DNA of 53,805 bases from Caproiciproducens sp. MSJ-32 (GTDB taxonomy: Bacteria; Bacillota; Clostridia; Clostridiales; Clostridiaceae): NCBI RefSeq assembly GCF_018918055.1, contig NZ_JAHLPS010000039.1, positions 1-53,805 on the forward strand. The letters run 5' to 3'. Shown piece by piece: positions 24,615 to 34,828 of the stretch (its first letter is position 1; each line of letters starts with the position of its first letter). The notes under the pieces are model-generated. The model saw only the letters and a list, made by a program, of their open reading frames with translations. It searched no databases and had not been told where the DNA came from. The translations under genes were made by a program, and so were the position numbers.

Positions 24615-25985
24615 ATGTATAAATGCGCTATTATCTTAGCGGCAGGCCAGGGAACAAGAATTAAATCTGACATTCCTAAGGTATTACACAAAGTATGCGG
24701 AAAAGAAATGGTTAACCATGTTATAGACACAATGAGAAAAGCTGGAATAGATGATGTTAATGTAATAGTAGGAAAGGGAGCAGAATTAGTTAAAGAAAGA
24801 ACCTCTATTAAAAATGTCACATATTCTTTACAGGAAGAACAATTAGGAACAGGTCATGCTGTAAAATGTGCTATTGAATTTTTAAAAGGAAAAAAAGGTG
24901 TAGTTGGTGTTTTTGCAGGTGATGCTCCATTAATTAAGGCAGAAACAGTTGAAAAGTTATTTAATGAACATTTAGAAAAGGGGAATGCAGCTACTTTGTT
25001 AACCTCAATAGTTGAAGATCCAACAGGATATGGAAGAATAGTTAGAGATGGAGATGAAGTATTAAAAATAGTTGAACATAAGGATTGTTCGCCAGAAGAA
25101 TTAAAAATTAGAGAAATGAATGCAGCAATTTATTGCTTTGACATAGAGAGCTTAGTAGCGTCCTTAGATAAATTATCAAATGATAATAATCAAGGCGAAT
25201 ATTATTTAACTGATGTTATTGGAATTCTTAAAAACGAAGGCAAAAAAGTAGGAGCTATTGTTATAGATTATGAAGAAACAATAGGTGTAAATTCAAGAGT
25301 GCAGCTTGCTGAAGCAGAAGAAATACTTAGAAATAGAATAAATCTAATGCATATGAATAATGGTGTAACTTTAATAGATCCTAAATCAACATATATTGGA
25401 ATTGATGTTGAAATAGATAGGGATACTGTTATATATCCTAATAATGTATTAGAAGGAAACACAAAGATAGGTAAAGGTGTAACGATATATCCAAATTCAA
25501 GAATTTCAAATAGTGAGATAGATGATTTTGTTGAAATACAAGCTTCCGTTATTTTAGATAGTAAAATCGGAAAGGGGACAACAGTAGGTCCATTTGCTTA
25601 TATAAGACCAGAAACTAAAATTGGAAATAATGCAAGAATTGGCGATTTTGTAGAAATTAAAAAATCTAATATTGGGAATAATACAAAGGTGTCTCATTTA
25701 ACTTATATAGGTGATGCTTCTGTAGGAGAAAACTGCAACTTTGGATGTGGAACTGTAGTAGTAAATTATGACGGAAAGGTTAAGCATAAAACAGAAATAG
25801 GAAATAATAGTTTTATAGGTTGTAATACTAATTTAGTTTCACCAGTTAAAATTGCTGATAATACTTATATTGCAGCTGGCTCAACTATAACTAATGATGT
25901 AAATGAAGGTGAGCTTGCAGTTGCAAGAGCTAGACAAGTAAATATTCCAGGCTGGGTAGCTAAAAAAGGCTTAGATAAAAAATAG
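24615..25985 (+). CDS. glmU: Bifunctional UDP-N-acetylglucosamine pyrophosphorylase / glucosamine-1-phosphate acetyltransferase
   Basis: GlmU makes UDP-GlcNAc from glucosamine-1-phosphate, acetyl-CoA and UTP. The N-terminal uridylyltransferase domain starts with [20 protein letters not shown] (7-26); after about 230 it changes to a left-handed beta-helix of hexapeptide repeats, with the acetyltransferase active region [21 protein letters not shown] place the start at the ATG at 24615 behind GTGAGGTG, giving 456 residues, the family's usual length. An ATG at 24582 adds 11 hydrophobic residues and has no ribosome binding site. prs follows after 54 bases, as in Bacillus. Confidence 0.95.
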   Translation: MYKCAIILAAGQGTRIKSDIPKVLHKVCGKEMVNHVIDTMRKAGIDDVNVIVGKGAELVKERTSIKNVTYSLQEEQLGTGHAVKCAIEFLKGKKGVVGVFAGDAPLIKAETVEKLFNEHLEKGNAATLLTSIVEDPTGYGRIVRDGDEVLKIVEHKDCSPEELKIREMNAAIYCFDIESLVASLDKLSNDNNQGEYYLTDVIGILKNEGKKVGAIVIDYEETIGVNSRVQLAEAEEILRNRINLMHMNNGVTLIDPKSTYIGIDVEIDRDTVIYPNNVLEGNTKIGKGVTIYPNSRISNSEIDDFVEIQASVILDSKIGKGTTVGPFAYIRPETKIGNNARIGDFVEIKKSNIGNNTKVSHLTYIGDASVGENCNFGCGTVVVNYDGKVKHKTEIGNNSFIGCNTNLVSPVKIADNTYIAAGSTITNDVNEGELAVARARQVNIPGWVAKKGLDKK

Positions 25986-26039
25986 TATTTTAAAATAAAT
26001 GCAAATTAATTGCTTAAATTTTAAGGAGGTCTCCCCAAA

Positions 26040-26996
26040 ATGATAACCCAAGGAAAAAATATTAAAATCTTTACTGGAAACTCTCATCCAGAATTAGCAA
26101 AGGAAATTGCAGATATTCTGCAATTACCTTTAGGTAAATCAAAGGTATCAACCTTCAGTGATGGTGAAATATCAGTAGATATATTAGAATCAGTTAGAGG
26201 AACAGACGTATTCGTGGTTCAATCTACAAGTTCACCAGTTAATAATAACCTAATGGAACTTTTAATTATGATAGATGCCTTTAAGAGAGCATCAGCAGGA
26301 AGAATTAATGTTGTTATGCCATACTATGGTTATGCAAGACAAGATAGAAAGGCAAAATCTAGAGATCCAATAACAGCTAAATTAGTAGCAGACTTATTAA
26401 CTGCTGCAGGAGCAGATAGAGTTTTAACAATGGATTTACATGCAGCTCAAATACAAGGATATTTTAATATACCTGTTGATCATCTATTAGGAGCTCCAAT
26501 TTTAGCAAATTACTTTATAGAAAAAGGATTTGCTGATGATGAAGATGTGGTAGTTGTATCACCAGATTTAGGAAGCGTTACAAGAGCGAGAAATTTTGCT
26601 GATAAATTACATGCGCCAATAGCTATTATAGATAAGAGAAGACCAAGAGCTAATGTATCTGAAATAATGAATATTATAGGTGATGTAAAAGGTAAGAAGT
26701 GCATATTAATAGATGACATGATTGATACTGCTGGAACAATTGCTAATGCTGCCAATGCTTTAAAAGATTTAGGAGCAAAAAATGTTTATGCTTGCTGTAC
26801 TCATGGAGTTTTATCAGGTCCAGCTTTTGAGAGAATAAATAACTCAGCAATAGAAGAATTAGTTATGCTAAATACAATTAAATTACCAGAAGATAAAGAT
26901 GTGTTTAAGTTCAAATCATTATCAGTAGCTCCTTTATTTGCTGAAGCAATAAAGAGAATATACAATGATGAACCAATAAGTAAATTATTTGATTAG
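26040..26996 (+). CDS. prs: Ribose-phosphate pyrophosphokinase (PRPP synthetase)
   Basis: Prs makes PRPP from ribose-5-phosphate and ATP, the donor for purine, pyrimidine, NAD, His and Trp synthesis and for the salvage enzymes Xpt and Hpt in this window. The 318-residue protein contains DGEISVDI, the flexible-loop and ATP-site segment [17 protein letters not shown], the [11 protein letters not shown] block and the PRPP loop [18 protein letters not shown] lies 11 bases before the ATG. It is co-directional with glmU and closed by a terminator after a copy of the intergenic repeat. Confidence 0.96.
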   Translation: MITQGKNIKIFTGNSHPELAKEIADILQLPLGKSKVSTFSDGEISVDILESVRGTDVFVVQSTSSPVNNNLMELLIMIDAFKRASAGRINVVMPYYGYARQDRKAKSRDPITAKLVADLLTAAGADRVLTMDLHAAQIQGYFNIPVDHLLGAPILANYFIEKGFADDEDVVVVSPDLGSVTRARNFADKLHAPIAIIDKRRPRANVSEIMNIIGDVKGKKCILIDDMIDTAGTIANAANALKDLGAKNVYACCTHGVLSGPAFERINNSAIEELVMLNTIKLPEDKDVFKFKSLSVAPLFAEAIKRIYNDEPISKLFD

Positions 26997-27005
26997 TACA
27001 TATAG

Positions 27006-27065
27006 TCAATTAACAATGGAGAATTGACAATTTTGGAAATAATTCAGAGAGTTGAATTATGAGGA
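27006..27065 (+). repeat. Dispersed intergenic repeat, copy B
   Basis: CAATTAACAATGGAGAATTG leads into GGAAATAATTCAG (27035-27047) and a partner TTGAATTATGAG, the same order of blocks as copies A and C. It lies just after prs and directly before a terminator hairpin. Confidence 0.6.
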
Positions 27066-27071
27066 ACTTAT

Positions 27072-27106
27072 AAAAAATCCTTCGCTTTAAGCGAAGGATT
27101 TTTTAT
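27072..27106 (+). terminator. Terminator after prs
   Basis: AAAAAATCCTTCGCTT pairs with AAGCGAAGGATTTTTT around a minimal loop; strong stem with a T-run. Confidence 0.88.
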
Positions 27107-27226
27107 ATTCCTTCTCAACTCCACATTCCAAACTATTAACTCCTCATTAATATAATTAACTTTTTGTTAAATGCTCCAATAATTCTTTAGAAAAGGTTAT
27201 AATAATAGACAAAGGAGTTGATTTTT

Positions 27227-27913
27227 TTGGATAATAAATTAGGTAAGGTATTAATAGTTGATGATGATAAAAATATTTGCGAAGTAATAGATATATATAT
27301 GCTGAATGCGGGTTATGAAACTAGGAAGTGTTATAATGGAAAAGAAGCTTTAGATATTTTTGGAGCTATAAATCCAGATTTAGTTTTATTAGATATTATG
27401 CTTCCTGGAATTGATGGTATAGAAGTATTAAAGACGATAAGGAAAAATAGCCAAGTTCCTGTAATCATGCTTACAGCTAAAGGAGATACTTTCGATAAAG
27501 TTTTAGCCTTAGAACTTGGAGCAGATGATTATATTGTTAAGCCTTTTGAGCCTAAAGAATTATTAGCTAGAGTTAAGGCCGTAATGAGAAGATACAATTT
27601 TACAGAAAAGGATCCAGAAGTATTAAGTTTTGATGATCTAACTATAGATATCAAATCATATACCGTTATATATAAGGGGGAAGAAGTTAAAATGCCTCCA
27701 AAGGAATTTGAATTACTTCATTATTTAGCAAAAAATAAAAATAAGGTGTTTACAAGAGATCAGTTACTGTGTGAAGTTTGGGGTTATGATTATCCAGGAG
27801 ATTCAAGGACTGTTGATGTTCATATAAAGAGATTAAGAGAAAAAATAAAAGGTGGAATAAACTGGCAAATAGAAACAGTATGGGGAGTAGGTTATAAATT
27901 TGAGGTGAAGTAA
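27227..27913 (+). CDS. OmpR/PhoB-family response regulator
   Basis: The 228-residue protein has a receiver domain with the acidic pocket IVDDDKN (Asp12-14), phosphoacceptor Asp56 in LLLDIMLPG, the TAKGD switch and Lys in DYIVKPF, followed by a winged-helix DNA-binding domain (about 130-228, ending EKIKGGINWQIETVWGVGYKF). I choose the TTG at 27227, nine bases after AAAGGAG; a TTG at 27218 touches that ribosome binding site. The kinase gene starts in TAATG at its stop, so the two are translated together. The signal is unknown; the partner genes are a PhoR-like kinase and an HtrA-like protein. Confidence 0.92.
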   Translation: MDNKLGKVLIVDDDKNICEVIDIYMLNAGYETRKCYNGKEALDIFGAINPDLVLLDIMLPGIDGIEVLKTIRKNSQVPVIMLTAKGDTFDKVLALELGADDYIVKPFEPKELLARVKAVMRRYNFTEKDPEVLSFDDLTIDIKSYTVIYKGEEVKMPPKEFELLHYLAKNKNKVFTRDQLLCEVWGYDYPGDSRTVDVHIKRLREKIKGGINWQIETVWGVGYKFEVK

Positions 27914-29337
27914 TGAAGAAAAAAAGTGTAATAAATAGATTCTTAATTGCATTTTCTTCTATTACCTTAATAATACTAATGATAATTGGGGCTATTATTT
28001 CAACTTGGTTTAGTATATGTTATTCTAATCAAAAAAAAGAACTATTAAATAAGCATATAGAGTTAATGGAAAGCTATATTGCTGAAATATTTGATGAGAA
28101 TAGTGATTTTGCCTATAATAAATTAAAAAATTCCATGGAAGTATTAAGCATATCCTTAAACATGGATACAATAATATTAGACAGGCAAGCTTATGTATAT
28201 GCTGTATCTAATGATGAGTTCAGTTATTTAAAATATAATAAGCTAGAATTAGAAGATATTGATTTAAAAGAATTAACTTCAGAAGAAATAGTAGAAAGTG
28301 AATTTATAGATAAAAATAAAGAAAAGAAAAAGTCATATATAAAAGCACTAGTTAATAAACAAGATTTACTTGGCTATATATATGTAATAGAAAATAATAA
28401 GCCGTTAACTTATATAAAAAATTTATATTATATAATTTGGATTTTATTAGCTATAGCCTTTATTTTGATAAGCTCGGTAAGTTTTTATATTGCTAAAAAG
28501 ACTATTAAAACTCCAATAAAGAAAATTAATAATGCTGCTCAAAAAATTTCAAAGGGTGAAGTACAAAAAAGAATATATATAGATTCTAAGGATGAAATAG
28601 GAGAACTTGCAGAATCTTTTAATACTATGGCAGAATCTATAGAAAGGGCTGATATTGTAAGAAGGGATTTTATATCAAATGTATCCCATGAACTTAGGTC
28701 CCCAATAACATCCATAAAGGGATTTATAACAGGAATAATAGATGGAGTTATTCCTAAAGATAAAGAAAACTACTATTTAAATATTGTTAATGATGAAATC
28801 CAAAGATTATCAAGATTGGTAAATGACCTTCTAGATATATCTTCTTTAGAATCTGGTAAATTTAATTTAAATATTGTTTGTATAGATATTAATGAAATTA
28901 TTACACTGTGTATTTTAAATTTGGAAAGAAAAATAAAAGAAAAAAATATGAATGTTGAAGTCCTATTTAGCAATAGTCATGAATATTGTATAGCTGACAG
29001 AGATAGAATAATTCAAGTTGTTACAAATCTTCTTGAAAATGCTATAAAATATGGAGATAATGATGGAAAAATAAAAATAGAAACTTATCCAAAAGGAAAC
29101 TTAGTTTATGTTAGTGTATTTAATACTGGTCCTATTATAGAGAAGGAAAATTTAAATAAAATATGGGAAAGATTCTATAAAAATGATAAGTCAAGAACTA
29201 ATAAAATAAGCACAGGTTTGGGACTTCCTATTGTTAGATTAATATTATCACAGCATAATCAAGATATATCTGTAGAAAATGTCGAGGATAAAGGGGTTAA
29301 ATTTACTTTTACCTTGGCAAGACAAAATGATCAGTAA
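27913..29337 (+). CDS. Sensor histidine kinase
   Basis: The 474-residue kinase has a first membrane segment (about 12-35), an extracellular sensor of about 130 residues without a recognisable ligand motif, a second membrane segment (about 168-190), a HAMP linker, the dimerisation/phosphorylation motif FISNVSHELRSPITS with His259, and an ATPase domain with NLLENAIKYG (N box) and TGLGLPIV (G2 box). It overlaps the regulator's stop by one base. The soluble part of the sensor faces outside, the same side as the HtrA-like neighbour, which suggests envelope sensing (inference). Confidence 0.92.
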   Translation: MKKKSVINRFLIAFSSITLIILMIIGAIISTWFSICYSNQKKELLNKHIELMESYIAEIFDENSDFAYNKLKNSMEVLSISLNMDTIILDRQAYVYAVSNDEFSYLKYNKLELEDIDLKELTSEEIVESEFIDKNKEKKKSYIKALVNKQDLLGYIYVIENNKPLTYIKNLYYIIWILLAIAFILISSVSFYIAKKTIKTPIKKINNAAQKISKGEVQKRIYIDSKDEIGELAESFNTMAESIERADIVRRDFISNVSHELRSPITSIKGFITGIIDGVIPKDKENYYLNIVNDEIQRLSRLVNDLLDISSLESGKFNLNIVCIDINEIITLCILNLERKIKEKNMNVEVLFSNSHEYCIADRDRIIQVVTNLLENAIKYGDNDGKIKIETYPKGNLVYVSVFNTGPIIEKENLNKIWERFYKNDKSRTNKISTGLGLPIVRLILSQHNQDISVENVEDKGVKFTFTLARQNDQ

Positions 29338-29358
29338 ATAGTGTTGGAGGGTAGCATT

Positions 29359-30492
29359 TTGAGAGACGATATTAATAAGGAAATAAAGGATGAAGATTAT
29401 TGTACATATGAAGAATTACCTTCAATACAGTTTAGAATAAGAAGAATAAGGAGAATTATTAATATATTTACTAAGTTTTGTTTATTTATTTCTGTAATTG
29501 GCATATCAACTGTCATACTTACTGGAATTTCAATGAAGTACAAATATAATGAAGTTATGAAGTTGATTGAGCAGAAAGTCCAAGGAGAAGATATGATATT
29601 TGGCTATTCAGAAATAATTAACAAGGTTAGTAATTCCTTAGTTACCATAGGGGAAAAAGAAGAGAATTTAAAAAAGGGAACTTACTTTAAAAATAATTCT
29701 ACAGGTATAATAATTGATAAATATGGCAAGATATTAACCAGCTATTCAAATATAAAAAATGTTGACAATATATATGTAAAGTTACCTATTAATAATTCTG
29801 AACCTGTTGTTGGTAAAATAATTATTGGAAATGAAGATTTGGATATAGCTATAATACAGGTTAATTTTGATGAAGAATTAACTCCGATAAATTTTTCAAA
29901 TTTTGAAGAAAATTTAACAGGGAAAAGAATTGCATTAATTAGCAATGCTGTTGGAGACGACTATATAGATAGTATAATTCCTGGAATAGTAACTTCTACA
30001 AATAGAAGTTTAACAATAAAAAACAATATAATTCCTCTTTTAGAGCTTAATACAAATATAAATGAAATTAATTCTAGTGGAGCAATAGTTAATAATAAGG
30101 GAGAACTTATTGGTATTGCTAGTTATAAAATTACTAAAGAAATAAATCGAGATGGCTTATATTATGGTTTAGGCCTAGATGTAGTTAAGAAAATAATTAA
30201 TTCAGTAAATGAAATTAAAGATATGTTAGGAATAATAGATGGTGGATTTGTTAATAATGAAAATAATTCTAATATATCAGGATTTTATGTAGAAAGAATA
30301 GATCAAAATAGCAATGCTTATAAATCAGGCTTAAGACCTACAGATATAATAACTTCAATAGAAAACACAGAAATAAAGAATATTAGTGATTTATATAGAG
30401 TATTAAATAAAAATAAAGATAAAAAAATTATTAAATGTAATGTATTAAAATATGGAGAAATAAGAGAAATAGAAATAAGAATAAATAACTAA
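29359..30492 (+). CDS. Membrane-anchored HtrA-like protein with PDZ domain, catalytic His missing
   Basis: The 377-residue protein starts with an acidic and then basic cytoplasmic part, a membrane segment (about 36-57), a trypsin-like domain (about 85-270) and a C-terminal PDZ domain (about 290-375, GFYVERIDQNSNAYKSGLRPTD). Aligning by eye with HtrA, the block around ILTNNHVV reads ILTSYSNI, so the catalytic His is Ser130. Asp162 (EDLDIAI) and a Ser at 239 (INSSG in place of GNSGG) remain. It is probably inactive as a protease and may act as a sensor or chaperone. The TTG at 29359 is 7 bases after GGAGGG. It follows the kinase gene by about 20 bases. Confidence 0.8.
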   Translation: MRDDINKEIKDEDYCTYEELPSIQFRIRRIRRIINIFTKFCLFISVIGISTVILTGISMKYKYNEVMKLIEQKVQGEDMIFGYSEIINKVSNSLVTIGEKEENLKKGTYFKNNSTGIIIDKYGKILTSYSNIKNVDNIYVKLPINNSEPVVGKIIIGNEDLDIAIIQVNFDEELTPINFSNFEENLTGKRIALISNAVGDDYIDSIIPGIVTSTNRSLTIKNNIIPLLELNTNINEINSSGAIVNNKGELIGIASYKITKEINRDGLYYGLGLDVVKKIINSVNEIKDMLGIIDGGFVNNENNSNISGFYVERIDQNSNAYKSGLRPTDIITSIENTEIKNISDLYRVLNKNKDKKIIKCNVLKYGEIREIEIRINN

Positions 30493-30497
30493 TTTTT

Positions 30498-30534
30498 AAA
30501 ATTGCAGCTTTATTGTTAAGTTGCAATTTTATTT
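30498..30534 (+). terminator. Terminator after HtrA-like gene
   Basis: AAAATTGCAGCTT (30498-30510) pairs with AAGTTGCAATTTT (30518-30530) with one G-T pair and a T-rich tail. Confidence 0.8.
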
Positions 30535-30603
30535 TAAATACTTTTATTATTGTAAAAAAATAGTATAATAATAACTATGTTATTAATCTAAGGAGGAAAA
30601 ATA

Positions 30604-31179
30604 ATGTTCTTAATAGTAGGATTAGGAAATCCGGGAAAGGAATATGATAATACTAGACATAATATTGGATTTGAAACCGTGGATTATATTGCGGATAAGT
30701 ATAATATAGACATAAATAGGAAAAAATTTAAAGGTATATGTGGGGAAGGGCTAATAAATAATACAAAGGTAATTTTATTAAAACCTTCTACTTATATGAA
30801 TTTAAGTGGTGAAAGCATAGTTGAAGCCATGAACTTTTATAAGCTAAAAAATGAAGAGTTAATAATAATCTATGATGATATTAGCTTAGAAGTTGGAAGA
30901 TTAAGAATAAGAGAAAAAGGAAGTGCTGGTGGACATAATGGAATAAAGAGCATAATAGGCAATCTAGCTAGTGATGTATTTCCAAGAATTAAAATAGGGG
31001 TAGGACAACCTAAGGGAGAGTTAGTTTCCCATGTTTTAGGAAAATTTAATAAAGAAGAAATGGAAATTCTTAAAGAAGTTATAGAAGCAGCTTCTATTGG
31101 AGTAGAAACTATTATTAAAGATGGCACAAAAGAAGCAATGAATAAATTAAATGGGTTTAAGGCATCAAATATAGAGTAA
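30604..31179 (+). CDS. pth: Peptidyl-tRNA hydrolase
   Basis: Pth frees tRNA from peptidyl-tRNA that has dropped off ribosomes. The 191-residue protein has the N-terminal [19 protein letters not shown] with catalytic His19, the [11 protein letters not shown] substrate block, [12 protein letters not shown] and [19 protein letters not shown] lies before the ATG. In Bacillus ctc lies just upstream between prs and pth; here that place is taken by the two-component system and HtrA-like gene. mfd starts 24 bases downstream, so the two form an operon. Confidence 0.96.
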   Translation: MFLIVGLGNPGKEYDNTRHNIGFETVDYIADKYNIDINRKKFKGICGEGLINNTKVILLKPSTYMNLSGESIVEAMNFYKLKNEELIIIYDDISLEVGRLRIREKGSAGGHNGIKSIIGNLASDVFPRIKIGVGQPKGELVSHVLGKFNKEEMEILKEVIEAASIGVETIIKDGTKEAMNKLNGFKASNIE

Positions 31180-31203
31180 TTAGTAATTAAGGACGGTGTA
31201 GAT

Positions 31204-34200
31204 ATGAGATTAAAGGGGGTATTAGAGCCCTTAAATAGGCATAATAGTTTTAATAAAATATTAGAGAGTATAAAGGGAAAAAGATATCCTGTAAATATTA
31301 ATGGAGTTTCTGAATCTGGTAAAAGTTATATTATCTATGGGATTTATGAAAATATAGATTCTTCTTTAATAATATTTACAAATAGTGATATGGAAGCAAA
31401 GAACATATATGAGGATTTAGTATTCTATACAAATGATGTATATTATTTTCCTGCTAAAGAAGTAGTATTTTATAATGTAGATGCTATTTCTGGAGATTTA
31501 AGATGGGCAAGATTAAAAGTTTTGAGGGAACTTTTAAATGATAATAAGAAGATAATAGTAACTTCAATTGATGCTTTAAGTTCTTGTTATGTACCTAAGG
31601 ACTTATTTTTAAAATATAATTTTAAATTAAAGGTAGATGATGAAGTAGATTTTAAGGAACTTTCTAAAAAATTATTAGAAAGCGGTTATGAAAGAGTTGA
31701 AGCTGTAGAAAGAAAAGGTCAATTTTCCTTGCGAGGGGGGATAATGGATGTATATCCTCCAATATCAACTTATCCTTATAGAATTGAGCTTTTTGGAGAT
31801 ACGATAGATTCAATAAGAATCTTTAACACAGAATCTCAAAGAAGCATAGAAAAAGTAAATGAACTAGAAATCTTTCCAGCAAAAGAAATCATATTAACGG
31901 AAGAAGCAGTAAGCTTAGGGAGAAGAAATATATTAGATGAATTGGATGAGCTAAGAGACAGATTAGGTTCAAAGGATGAAAAATTTATAAAATTAGAAAG
32001 TATAGTAAGGTCTAATATAGAATCTTTAAATGAAAGCCTAACTTTTGAAACAATAGACAGTTATTTGCCTTATTTCTATAATAAGCCGGATAGCTTTTTT
32101 AACTATGTGGAAAATTATTTATTCATTGTAGATGATGTTAAAAAGACTGAAGGAAAAATAGACAGTATATACTTTGAATTTAAAGAAAACTATGAAGCCT
32201 TTTTGTTAAGGGGAGGTATATTACCTTCACAAAATAAATTGCTGATTGATAAAGGAGAATTAATAACAAAACTTGAAAAGGAAGAAGTAGTTACATTAGA
32301 TGTTTTTGAAGCTAATAATAAGATTTTAAGACCTATAGATAAATATTCTATAAATCAAACAACCTTAAGCAGTTATCAAGGACAGTTAGATTATTTAATA
32401 GAGGATATAAAGGAAAAGAAGAAAAATGGATATAAAACTTTAATACTATCGGGAACCAGGGCAAGGGGAGAAAGATTAGTAAAAACCTTAAGAGAAAGAG
32501 AAATAGAAAGTTCTTATAAAGAAGATATTAAAGAAATGCAATTCGGAGAAGTAGTTATTACTTTTGGAAATTTATTAAAAGGTTTTGAATATCCAGATTT
32601 AAAATTATGCATAATTTCTGATAAGGATGTTTTTGGTGAAGCAAAAAGAAAGCTTTCAAGAAGGGTAAATAAACAAAAAGGTATAGCCAAGATAAAGAGC
32701 TTTACTGACCTTAAGCCTGGGGATTATGTAGTACATGTAAATCATGGTATTGGGGTATATAAAGGGATAAAGCAAATAGAGGTTGATGGTCATAAAAGAG
32801 ATTATTTAGACATTGTTTATGATAAGGGAGATAAGCTTTATGTCCCTGTAGATCAAATGGACTTAGTTCAGAAGTTTATAGGAGCTGAAGGTAAAACACC
32901 TAAGGTAAATAAACTAGGAGGAACTGAATGGACTAAAGCTAAAACAAAGGTTAAGAATTCTATAAATGAAATAGCTCAAGACTTGGTTAAGTTATATGCA
33001 GCAAGATCGACTATTAAGGGATATAAGTTTAGCAAAGACACAGAATGGCAAAAGCAGTTTGAAGATGAGTTCCCATATGAAGAAACCCCAGACCAATTAA
33101 CTTCATTAGCAGAAATCAAGGCTGATATGGAATCTGATAAGCCTATGGATAGACTTCTTTGTGGAGATGTTGGTTATGGAAAGACTGAAGTTGCCTTTAG
33201 AGCGGCTTTTAAGGCAGTTATGGATGGAAAACAGGTTGCTTTTTTAGTTCCAACCACTATTTTAGCTGAACAGCATTATAAAAATATGTTAAAGAGATTT
33301 TCTGATTTCCCAGTAAAGATTGATATGGTAAGCAGGTTTAGAAGTGCTAAGGAACAAAAGGCAACTCTTAAGGCTGTTAAGGAAGGTAATGTAGATATCC
33401 TTGTAGGAACCCATAGGTTAGTTTCTAAGGATGTTGTATTTAAAGATTTAGGTCTTTTAATAATTGATGAGGAACAAAGATTTGGAGTTTCTCAAAAGGA
33501 GAAAATAAAACAGCTTAAAAAGAATGTAGATGTGCTTACTTTAAGTGCAACACCTATTCCAAGAACTTTACATATGTCTCTAACAGGAGCTAGGGATATA
33601 TCTGTAATAGAAACACCACCAGAAGAAAGGTATCCTATTCAAACATATGTTGTGGAACAAAATGATCAGCTTGTGAGAGATGCTATTTTAAGGGAAGTTA
33701 ATAGAGGTGGCCAAGTTTATTATGTTTATAATAGAGTTGAAACTATAGATGATATGGCTAAGTATATTGCTGATTTAGTTCCAGAATGTAGAGTTGGTAT
33801 AATTCATGGTAAAATGACAGAAAAGCAGCTTGAAAAAGAAATGATGGAATTTATGAATCAAAATTATGATATTCTTGTTTGTACTACAATAATAGAGACA
33901 GGAATAGATATACCAAATGTTAATACTATGATAGTTCATGATGCTGATAAATTAGGTTTATCTCAACTATATCAATTAAGAGGAAGAGTTGGTAGATCAA
34001 ATAGAATAGCATATGCTTACTTTATGTATACAAAAGACAAGGTATTAACAGAAGTTGCAGAAAAAAGATTAAAAGCCTTAAGAGATTTTACTGAGTTAGG
34101 TTCAGGTTTTAAAATTGCTATGAGGGATCTTGAAATAAGAGGTGCTGGAAATATGATGGGATCAGCTCAGCATGGTCATATGGCAGCTATAGGATATGAT

Positions 34201-34713
34201 TTGTATTGCAGAATGCTAGAAGATACAATAAAGCTTATTAAGGGAGAAATAGAAGAAGAACCAATTGAAACATCAGTTGAATTAAAGGTAAGTGCCTATA
34301 TTCCAGGAACTTATATAGAAGATGAAATGCAGAAAATAGAAATTTATAAGAAAATAGCAGCTATTGAAAGTTTAGATGATTATATGGATATAAAAGAAGA
34401 GCTGGAAGATAGATACTCAGATATTCCAGAGCCTGTATATAATTTAATGGATATAGCTTATATAAAGAGCAAGGCTAAACTTCTTTCTATTGAAGAAATA
34501 AAAGAAACTGAAAAAGAAGTAAAGTTTATATTTAAAGATAATATTAAAAACTTAAATGAAATTTATAAATATTTACTAAAAAATTACAAGGATTTAGTGC
34601 TATTAAGCTTTGAAGAAAAACCGTATTTTTCAATTAAAACCTTAGAACTTAAAAAAGATAGTATTTTAGGCTTCTATAAGAAAATTTTAGAAGATTTAAC
34701 CAAAGGCAAATAA
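31204..34713 (+). CDS. mfd: Transcription-repair coupling factor
   Basis: Mfd removes stalled RNA polymerase and recruits the UvrABC system. The 1169-residue protein has the UvrB-like N-terminal part (about 1-340), an RNA-polymerase-interaction CarD-like domain (about 495-560, GDYVVHVNHGIGVYKG), a RecG-like translocase with Walker A CGDVGYGKTE (about 651-660), DEEQ (Walker B), the SATPIPRT motif III and motif VI QLRGRVGRSN, then the C-terminal UvrA-interaction-masking domain. The start ATG at 31204 is preceded by GGACGGTG. All parts are intact. It is co-transcribed with pth. Confidence 0.96.
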   Translation: MRLKGVLEPLNRHNSFNKILESIKGKRYPVNINGVSESGKSYIIYGIYENIDSSLIIFTNSDMEAKNIYEDLVFYTNDVYYFPAKEVVFYNVDAISGDLRWARLKVLRELLNDNKKIIVTSIDALSSCYVPKDLFLKYNFKLKVDDEVDFKELSKKLLESGYERVEAVERKGQFSLRGGIMDVYPPISTYPYRIELFGDTIDSIRIFNTESQRSIEKVNELEIFPAKEIILTEEAVSLGRRNILDELDELRDRLGSKDEKFIKLESIVRSNIESLNESLTFETIDSYLPYFYNKPDSFFNYVENYLFIVDDVKKTEGKIDSIYFEFKENYEAFLLRGGILPSQNKLLIDKGELITKLEKEEVVTLDVFEANNKILRPIDKYSINQTTLSSYQGQLDYLIEDIKEKKKNGYKTLILSGTRARGERLVKTLREREIESSYKEDIKEMQFGEVVITFGNLLKGFEYPDLKLCIISDKDVFGEAKRKLSRRVNKQKGIAKIKSFTDLKPGDYVVHVNHGIGVYKGIKQIEVDGHKRDYLDIVYDKGDKLYVPVDQMDLVQKFIGAEGKTPKVNKLGGTEWTKAKTKVKNSINEIAQDLVKLYAARSTIKGYKFSKDTEWQKQFEDEFPYEETPDQLTSLAEIKADMESDKPMDRLLCGDVGYGKTEVAFRAAFKAVMDGKQVAFLVPTTILAEQHYKNMLKRFSDFPVKIDMVSRFRSAKEQKATLKAVKEGNVDILVGTHRLVSKDVVFKDLGLLIIDEEQRFGVSQKEKIKQLKKNVDVLTLSATPIPRTLHMSLTGARDISVIETPPEERYPIQTYVVEQNDQLVRDAILREVNRGGQVYYVYNRVETIDDMAKYIADLVPECRVGIIHGKMTEKQLEKEMMEFMNQNYDILVCTTIIETGIDIPNVNTMIVHDADKLGLSQLYQLRGRVGRSNRIAYAYFMYTKDKVLTEVAEKRLKALRDFTELGSGFKIAMRDLEIRGAGNMMGSAQHGHMAAIGYDLYCRMLEDTIKLIKGEIEEEPIETSVELKVSAYIPGTYIEDEMQKIEIYKKIAAIESLDDYMDIKEELEDRYSDIPEPVYNLMDIAYIKSKAKLLSIEEIKETEKEVKFIFKDNIKNLNEIYKYLLKNYKDLVLLSFEEKPYFSIKTLELKKDSILGFYKKILEDLTKGK

Positions 34714-34747
34714 AAATTTTAAAGATATGTAAAATATTTTATATAAA

Positions 34748-34776
34748 TTGAATAATTGACACAGAATTGATATACT
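34748..34776 (+). promoter_or_regulatory. Candidate sigma-A promoter of prsA
   Basis: TTGAAT (34748-34753), 17 bases and TATACT (34771-34776) precede the foldase gene by about 50 bases. Confidence 0.55.
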
Positions 34777-34828
34777 TTTTATGTATAATCGAAAAGAACT
34801 AAATTTAACGAGAAATGAGGGAAAATCA

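Noticed and set aside
34757-34796. TTGACA (34756-34761) and TATAAT 22 bases apart before prsA, like a Spo0A-type promoter
   Set aside because: A normal 17-base promoter (TTGAAT/TATACT at 34748-34776) overlaps it and explains expression better.
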